Notes under the pieces: model-generated | The model's input: the letters and a program-made list of their open reading frames with translations, nothing else | Database searches by the model: none | What the model was told of the DNA's origin: nothing | Program-made: the position numbers and the translations under genes | Shown here: positions 5,187-9,732 of the stretch, piece by piece | Position numbering within the stretch: position 1 is the first letter of the stretch | Layout of the letters: every line of letters starts with the position of its first letter | Assembly (NCBI GenBank): GCA_022573485.1 | Contig: JACZTW010000136.1 | Span: 1 to 9,732, forward strand | Direction: 5' to 3' | DNA: 9,732 bases | Origin: Planctomycetota bacterium | GTDB taxonomy: Bacteria > Planctomycetota > Phycisphaerae > UBA1845 > CAIVHJ01

Positions 5187-6143
5187 ATGCCAGCATACCG
5201 TACCAACCTGTTCGCCGGTAGCGGCTTCCCTTCTTGCACTATTCTTGCGATTGCGATTGTCCTCGGGCTTTCCGCCTGCGGTTGCGACAACTCAGGCGGA
5301 GTCGGCCGGGGCGTGGTGGGCATGTTCGGTGAAACCGGGCTCGGCTGGGGGGATTTCTGGTATCCTCGGGCCATCACTGCATCGCCGGAGAGCAAGATCT
5401 TCGTCGCTGACAAGAGCGGGCGAATTCAGAGGTTCGATGCCGACGGCAAGTACGAGGCCGGCTGGTGGATGCCGGACTGGAAGGCGGGCAAGCCCATCGG
5501 CCTGACGGTGCATCCTGACGGACGGTTGTTCATCGCGGACACGCACTACAGCCGTGTGATGATCTTCGATCAGGACGGCATACTACTCGAAAGCTTTGGC
5601 GAGCAAGGGGACGGGCCGGGGCAGTTTCGGCTGGTGACCGACGTTGCCATCGACGATGCGGGCTTCATTTACGTTGGGGAGTACGGCGGCAACGACCGAG
5701 TGTCGAAGTTCTCGCCGGATCTGGAATTCGTTCGCTTCATCGGTGCGGAACGCGTAGCCGGCGTGCGCTTGAGCCGTCCGGCGGGTTTGGCCATCGACGG
5801 GGATCAGACTCTGTGGGTGGCGGACGCTTGCAATCACCGCATCGTGCGCTTTTCTCTGGACGGTGAGTACTTGATGAGCTTCGGCTCGGTCGGCGTAGAG
5901 CAGGGTCAGTTGCGGTTTCCCTATGATATCGATGTATGCCGGGACGGCAGCTTGCTGGTCAGCGAGTTCAGCAACAACCGCTTGCAATGGTTCGACCGCA
6001 CGGGTAAGTCGTTGCGAATCTGGGGCCGGGGCGGACGCACGCCGGGCGAACTGTATTCGCCGTGGGGCGCGACCGAAGCGGCCAACGGGCGGCTGTATGT
6101 GCTTGACTCCGTGAACAATCGCGTACAGATTGTGAAGCTGTAG
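5187..6143 (+). CDS. NHL-repeat beta-propeller lipoprotein
   Basis: This is a predicted lipoprotein carrying a six-bladed beta-propeller of NHL repeats. The N-terminus has a hydrophobic stretch (TILAIAIVLGLSA) ending in the lipobox LSAC, with Cys31 as the lipidated residue, so the mature protein is exported and anchored to a membrane. The repeats lie at about 58-88, 103-137, 146-186, 196-232, 243-279 and 289-317. They follow the usual pattern of P-x-(G/A)-(I/L)-A, then a glycine turn, (L/I)-(Y/W)-V-A-D, N-x-R-(V/I) and F, as in LWVADACNHRIVRFSLDGEY. With 318 residues there is no space for a catalytic domain, so a binding role (protein or polysaccharide) is likely. The ATG at 5187 has no clear Shine-Dalgarno sequence. 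The gene sits between the coiled-coil protein (46 bp) and the double-VWA protein (45 bp), so all three are probably on one transcript. Confidence 0.9.
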   Translation: MPAYRTNLFAGSGFPSCTILAIAIVLGLSACGCDNSGGVGRGVVGMFGETGLGWGDFWYPRAITASPESKIFVADKSGRIQRFDADGKYEAGWWMPDWKAGKPIGLTVHPDGRLFIADTHYSRVMIFDQDGILLESFGEQGDGPGQFRLVTDVAIDDAGFIYVGEYGGNDRVSKFSPDLEFVRFIGAERVAGVRLSRPAGLAIDGDQTLWVADACNHRIVRFSLDGEYLMSFGSVGVEQGQLRFPYDIDVCRDGSLLVSEFSNNRLQWFDRTGKSLRIWGRGGRTPGELYSPWGATEAANGRLYVLDSVNNRVQIVKL

Positions 6144-6188
6144 GGACGCAGGCCGCTGCCGAATCGCGTCTCGACAAGTGAAACGGTA

Positions 6189-9100
6189 ATGGCTGAGTTC
6201 TTTTCATTGTCATTCGAGAAGCCTGACTGGCTTTGGCTGCTGCTGACCATTCCCGTGATGGCGGCGCTGTCGTGGCGGGCGCTGTGCTCGCTGGATCCGC
6301 TCAAACGCTACATATCTTTGGCGATTCGCTCGATTGTGGTGCTGCTTCTCGTGCTGTGTCTTGCGGGGATCGCCCACGTTCGCACTAACAAGAATCTGAC
6401 CGTGCTGTTTCTCTTGGATCGCTCGAACAGCATCCCGAAAGAGAAATACGCCGAGCAAGAGCAATACATCTACGAGGCCGTCAAGGACATGCCCAAGGAT
6501 GACAAAGTCGGCGTGCTGACATTCGACGGCCAATCCTACGTCGAGCAACTTCCGATGCGCGGCGGGGTGTTTTTCGACGTTCTTCCGGCGACTTCGCTGC
6601 CGGATCGCACCGACATGGCCGGCGCGATGCGCATGGCCATGGCGCTATTCCCGCACGACACTGCCAAACGCATCGTCCTCGTCACCGATGGAAACAACAA
6701 CGTCGGCAACGTGCTGGACGAGATTCGATCGGCGAAAGCCAACGGCATCGGCGTGGACGTGCTGCCCATGTACTATCTGCACACCGAGGAAGTCTATGTG
6801 GAAAAGCTGGTGGTGCCCGCGTCCGCCAAGGAAGGCGACATGATCCCGCTGCGGGCGATCATCACCTCCCGGAAGTCCGTCAGCGGCACTGTTTCTCTGA
6901 CGGACAATGGTGTGCCTGTGGAACTGTCTGAGGACATCGCCAGAGTGCGGCTCCGGCCGGGGCAGAACCCGTTCTTCATCAAATTACCCGTTCATGGCAG
7001 CGTCGCGCATCGCTTCGAGCTGACATTTCGACCGGACAATGACTCTGCCGACACCATCGTCGAAAACAACAAAGCCACTGCTTTCACTTTCGTCGGCGGC
7101 GAGCAAAAGGTGCTGCTCTTGACTGGGGACATCGCGGACGATGCGGAACTCGTACGGGCGCTTCGAAAAGAGAAGATCAACGTGGAGGCTGTCAACGTCG
7201 AGGATGCCCAGGGCCTCGATTTGCTCCGCCTGATGCAGTTCTCGACCGTGATCCTCGCCAACGTCGGTGCAAACTGGTTTACCGACGAACAGCACAAAGC
7301 CTTCGCCACCTATGTGCGTGATATGGGCCACGGCTTGATTATGACGGGCGGTCCGGAATCTTTCGGCGCCGGCGGCTGGATCGGCACACCGCTCGAACGA
7401 ATCATGCCCGTCGATTTCGAGATCAAGCACCGCCAAGTCATCCCGCGCGGGGCGCTGGTCATCATCATGCACAGTTGCGAGATGCCGCGCGGCAACTATT
7501 GGGGCAAGCGTGTCGCGGAAAAGGCGGTCGATACGATCAGCAGCAAGGACTATTTCGGCCTGCTGAGCTTCAGCCATATGAAAGGAATCGAGTGGTCGGT
7601 CCCCATGGCGGTGGCCACCAGCAAGACGGCGATCAAGCAGCGAATTCAGCGCATGTCCAACGGCGACATGCCGGACTTCAGACGCACCATGGAGATGGCT
7701 GTCGATGCTTTGATGGAGTGCACCGACGCCGCTCAGCGGCATGTGATCATCATCAGCGACGGCGACGCGCAGCCGCCCAGTAAAGAAACGATCCAATACA
7801 TGAAGGAAAAGAAAATCACGTGCAGCGCGGTGGCCATCGGCTATGGCGCACACGTGCAGGAAGCCCCACTGCGGAAGATCGCCAAGGACACCGGCGGCCG
7901 ATTCTACGCCGTGCGGAATCCAAAGAAGCTGCCGCAGATTTTCGTCAAGGAATCGAAAGTCATTCGCCGGCCTTTGATCATGGAAACTCCCTTCACGCCG
8001 CAACTGAACTATGCCATGTCCGACTTGTGGGTCGGCTTCGGCACGCAAGCGGACATTCCCCCGCTGGGCGGATTGGTAATGACTTCACCCAAACAGGATG
8101 GCATGATCGAAATGCCGCTGATCCGCAAGACCAGCGACGGCGACGACCCGGTATTGGCACACTGGCAAATCGGGCTGGGAAGAACAGTGGCGTTCACGAG
8201 CGGGTATTGGACGCATTGGGGCCAGGAATGGACCGACTGGGCCAGCTTCGGCAAGCTGTGGGCCCAGATCGTGACCTGGACCATGAACCAGGGCAAGCAG
8301 GGCAACTTCGACGTGGTTACCAAACTCGAAGGGAACCAAGGCCGCATCATCGTCAATGCCCTGGACGAGAATTCCAACTACATGAACTTCCTCGACCTTC
8401 AAGCCCGGGTGGCCAAGCCGGTTGGATCGGATGTCGAGATAATCAAACTCGTCCAGACAGGCCCGGGCCAGTATGAAGCCAAGTTTCCCGTGAATCAGAC
8501 CGGCCAATTCGTGGCCAGCTTGTTCATGACCGAAGGTGATGACACTTCGTCGATCGGCCACACTGGATTGTCCGTGCCCTACTCGCCGGAATACAAGGAG
8601 CTGAGCGCCAACGTCGTGATGCTGGAGAAGATCACGGACATTTCCGGCGGCAAGGAGCTGGGCTTCGAGCCGGAGGCGGACGGCGTCTTTCGGCATGACC
8701 TGCCGCCCACCCGATCGCACCAGCCCGCCTGGGAGTGGGTGCTGGCGTGGTTGCTGCTGCCGCTGTTCTTGATGGATGTGGCGTTTCGCCGATTGGCATC
8801 GACCGTGGCCGTCTCGATTTTCGTGGAGGTGGTGCTCGATGTCGTTTTGCTGTTCGGCTTCGGCATCGCCGACTGGCCTGGGTTCTATCGCCTGTGGGGC
8901 ATCATGTTGGTCCTTCTGGTGGGTGAGATTGTCGGTTGGACGATCCGCTTTCGCGCGATCATGCCTTCGGTCGAGTTCTTCACGCATTCGGTGGTGGCGC
9001 TCGGCGGTGCGGGCGAAGCCAGCGCCGGCGCCCTGACCAAGCTCAAGGACACACGCGAGCGCGTGCAGGAAAGCCGCACGGCTGAGGGTGCGGGGCAGAA

Positions 9101-9371
9101 AATCCAGAAGTTGAAGCGGAGCGGCGGCGACCGCGCGGCAGACCGCGGCGCCCGGTATGATGTCGGTGACGAAAAGGCGAAAGAGAAAATCGGCGACATC
9201 CGCGACGGTCTCGGCGATGCCGCCGCCGGACAGGCCGATCAGGCGGGGCAGCCGCAAGGCAAACCCGAAACTCAAAAGCCGCCCAAGATTGCAGATGATT
9301 TCACGTCGCGCTTGCTCGCAGCCCGCAAGCGAGCGCGGGACGGAATGGATGACAAGAAAGACAGGGAATAG
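6189..9371 (+). CDS. Large VWA / GATase-like / VWA membrane protein (1060 aa)
   Basis: Family members of this build accompany MoxR ATPases and are thought to work with them in protein assembly or metal-dependent binding at the membrane. Two membrane segments at about 12-33 and 42-62 precede the first VWA domain (70-195), whose metal site is complete: D77-R-S79-N-S81, T141 and D167-G. A beta-rich linker follows (200-300), then a class I glutamine-amidotransferase-like fold (305-400) ending GHGLIMTGGPESFGAGGW. It lacks the nucleophilic cysteine, so it is probably not an enzyme. The second VWA domain (420-590) has MHSCEM where DxSxSM is expected, but keeps the ISDG strand near D524. A long beta-rich region (600-800) and three more membrane segments (846-866, 873-897, 901-919) lead to a charged tail of about 120 residues ending FTSRLLAARKRAR. 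No clear ribosome binding site precedes the ATG. The stop codon lies inside a G-rich heptamer repeat. The next gene is moxR, 145 bp on. Confidence 0.9.
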   Translation: MAEFFSLSFEKPDWLWLLLTIPVMAALSWRALCSLDPLKRYISLAIRSIVVLLLVLCLAGIAHVRTNKNLTVLFLLDRSNSIPKEKYAEQEQYIYEAVKDMPKDDKVGVLTFDGQSYVEQLPMRGGVFFDVLPATSLPDRTDMAGAMRMAMALFPHDTAKRIVLVTDGNNNVGNVLDEIRSAKANGIGVDVLPMYYLHTEEVYVEKLVVPASAKEGDMIPLRAIITSRKSVSGTVSLTDNGVPVELSEDIARVRLRPGQNPFFIKLPVHGSVAHRFELTFRPDNDSADTIVENNKATAFTFVGGEQKVLLLTGDIADDAELVRALRKEKINVEAVNVEDAQGLDLLRLMQFSTVILANVGANWFTDEQHKAFATYVRDMGHGLIMTGGPESFGAGGWIGTPLERIMPVDFEIKHRQVIPRGALVIIMHSCEMPRGNYWGKRVAEKAVDTISSKDYFGLLSFSHMKGIEWSVPMAVATSKTAIKQRIQRMSNGDMPDFRRTMEMAVDALMECTDAAQRHVIIISDGDAQPPSKETIQYMKEKKITCSAVAIGYGAHVQEAPLRKIAKDTGGRFYAVRNPKKLPQIFVKESKVIRRPLIMETPFTPQLNYAMSDLWVGFGTQADIPPLGGLVMTSPKQDGMIEMPLIRKTSDGDDPVLAHWQIGLGRTVAFTSGYWTHWGQEWTDWASFGKLWAQIVTWTMNQGKQGNFDVVTKLEGNQGRIIVNALDENSNYMNFLDLQARVAKPVGSDVEIIKLVQTGPGQYEAKFPVNQTGQFVASLFMTEGDDTSSIGHTGLSVPYSPEYKELSANVVMLEKITDISGGKELGFEPEADGVFRHDLPPTRSHQPAWEWVLAWLLLPLFLMDVAFRRLASTVAVSIFVEVVLDVVLLFGFGIADWPGFYRLWGIMLVLLVGEIVGWTIRFRAIMPSVEFFTHSVVALGGAGEASAGALTKLKDTRERVQESRTAEGAGQKIQKLKRSGGDRAADRGARYDVGDEKAKEKIGDIRDGLGDAAAGQADQAGQPQGKPETQKPPKIADDFTSRLLAARKRARDGMDDKKDRE

Positions 9372-9400
9372 GGAATAGGGAACAGGGAACGGGGAACGGG
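9364..9400 (+). repeat. G-rich heptamer tandem repeat overlapping the end of the VWA gene
   Basis: Six G-runs of three or four start at 9364, 9371, 9378, 9385, 9391 and 9398, separated by AATA, AATA, AACA, AAC and AAC. The early units are the heptamer GGGAATA. The TAG stop of the VWA gene (9369-9371) is part of the second unit. Evenly spaced G3 runs with loops of 3-4 nt meet the usual rule for G-quadruplex formation on the coding strand and in its mRNA. Expansion or loss of units would shift the reading frame near the stop codon, although it would affect only the last residues. Confidence 0.85.
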
Positions 9401-9402
9401 AG

Positions 9403-9453
9403 TAGCGGCCGACCTCCGTGTCGGCCGGCGGTCGGCAGAGACGCCGATCGCTA
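9403..9453. repeat. Twin-hairpin element before moxR
   Basis: The element opens with TAGCG and closes with CGCTA. It contains two adjacent hairpins of the same geometry. The first is CGGCCGAC (9406-9413), loop CTCCGT, GTCGGCCG (9420-9427). The second is GCGGTCGGC (9428-9436), loop AGAGAC, GCCGATCGC (9443-9451), with one G-T pair. The layout is like REP/BIME-type dispersed palindromes. It could attenuate read-through from the VWA gene or protect the mRNA. No T-tract follows. Confidence 0.75.
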
Positions 9454-9516
9454 GCGGAGAATTGGGAAGAAAAGTACGGAGCACGTTTTTGAGAATCTGT
9501 TGAACGGGAGCAATGC

Positions 9517-9732
9517 ATGGCTATGAAGGTTGATCCAGCGGTGGAGAAACTCACCAAGGAGTTTCGCCAGAAGTTCGACGACGTGCGCAGCGAGGTAGAA
9601 AAGGCCATCGTCGGGCACAAGGACATCGTCGAAGGCGTGCTGACCTGCTTGTTCGTCAGCGGACACGCGCTGATCGAGGGCGTGCCGGGGCTGGGCAAGA
9701 CGTATTTGATTCGTACGCTGAGCGAGGCGCTG
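9517..9732 (+). CDS. MoxR-family AAA+ ATPase, N-terminal part, cut by the right edge
   Basis: Only the first 72 residues are in the window. MoxR ATPases are AAA+ proteins of about 320-350 residues that act with VWA partners as chaperones for complex maturation and envelope functions. The visible part fits well: a helical start, then VEKAIVGHKDIVEGVL (27-42) and LFVSGHALIEGVPGLGKTYL, with the Walker A motif G55-V-P-G-L-G-K-T62 binding ATP. Walker B, sensor and arginine-finger residues lie past the edge. The start is ATG at 9517, with GGAG (9507-9510) 6 nt before it. A nearer ATG at 9513 is out of frame. The gene follows the VWA gene by 145 bp holding two repeat elements, so it may be translated from the same message or have a further promoter, which I could not find. 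MoxR usually comes before its partners; here it comes after the VWA gene. Confidence 0.93.
   Translation, partial: MAMKVDPAVEKLTKEFRQKFDDVRSEVEKAIVGHKDIVEGVLTCLFVSGHALIEGVPGLGKTYLIRTLSEAL

Noticed and set aside
6984..8048. Minus-strand open frame of 354 codons
   Set aside because: It is a complement shadow of the GATase-like and second VWA regions, with unusual composition (H, D, R rich).
8085..9698. Minus-strand open frame of 537 codons
   Set aside because: It is antisense to the VWA gene and runs into moxR and across two repeat elements. The protein shows no domain pattern.

Overview
The window looks like a chromosomal stretch of a moderately GC-rich bacterium, most likely a planctomycete or another member of the PVC group. 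This rests on a MoxR ATPase next to a very large VWA / amidotransferase-like / VWA membrane protein, a lipoprotein built of NHL repeats, purine-rich dispersed repeats in the spacers, and an rnpA with no rpmH beside it. The assignment is inferred from gene content; no rRNA or other taxonomic marker is present.

Left part (1-1964). A minus-strand protein of unknown function runs off the left edge. A spacer of about 250 bp follows, holding a 165-bp imperfect inverted repeat. Next come two small genes, about 95 codons each, pointing away from each other (919->632 and 1559->1849). Their proteins are clearly related, sharing a PGAYVC-W-G-LLRV core and a D-PF ... R--A-N-D--V-F tail. Each has a strong Shine-Dalgarno sequence 6 nt before its ATG and its own sigma70-like promoter in the roughly 640-bp region between them. 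The right-hand copy ends in a convincing intrinsic terminator. I know of no function for this pair.

Housekeeping part (1965-3214, minus strand). rnpA (protein of RNase P, tRNA 5' maturation) is followed by fabI (enoyl-ACP reductase, last step of the fatty-acid elongation cycle). A likely separate promoter lies just before fabI.

Right part (3288-9732, plus strand). A promoter with near-consensus -35 and 17-bp spacing drives a close-packed set of genes for envelope proteins. First is a 600-residue protein with three membrane segments, a long charged coiled coil and DnaJ-like zinc cysteines. Second is a six-bladed NHL beta-propeller lipoprotein. Third is a 1060-residue VWA/GATase-like/VWA membrane protein. 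A 145-bp spacer then carries a G-rich heptamer repeat and a twin-hairpin element, followed by the start of a MoxR-family AAA+ ATPase cut by the right edge. MoxR ATPases usually act with VWA proteins as chaperone-like complexes, so I infer one envelope-associated MoxR/VWA system here, with the NHL lipoprotein and the coiled-coil/zinc protein as added parts. A DUF58 protein would be expected just past the right edge.

No tRNA, rRNA, CRISPR array, insertion sequence or prophage gene was seen.
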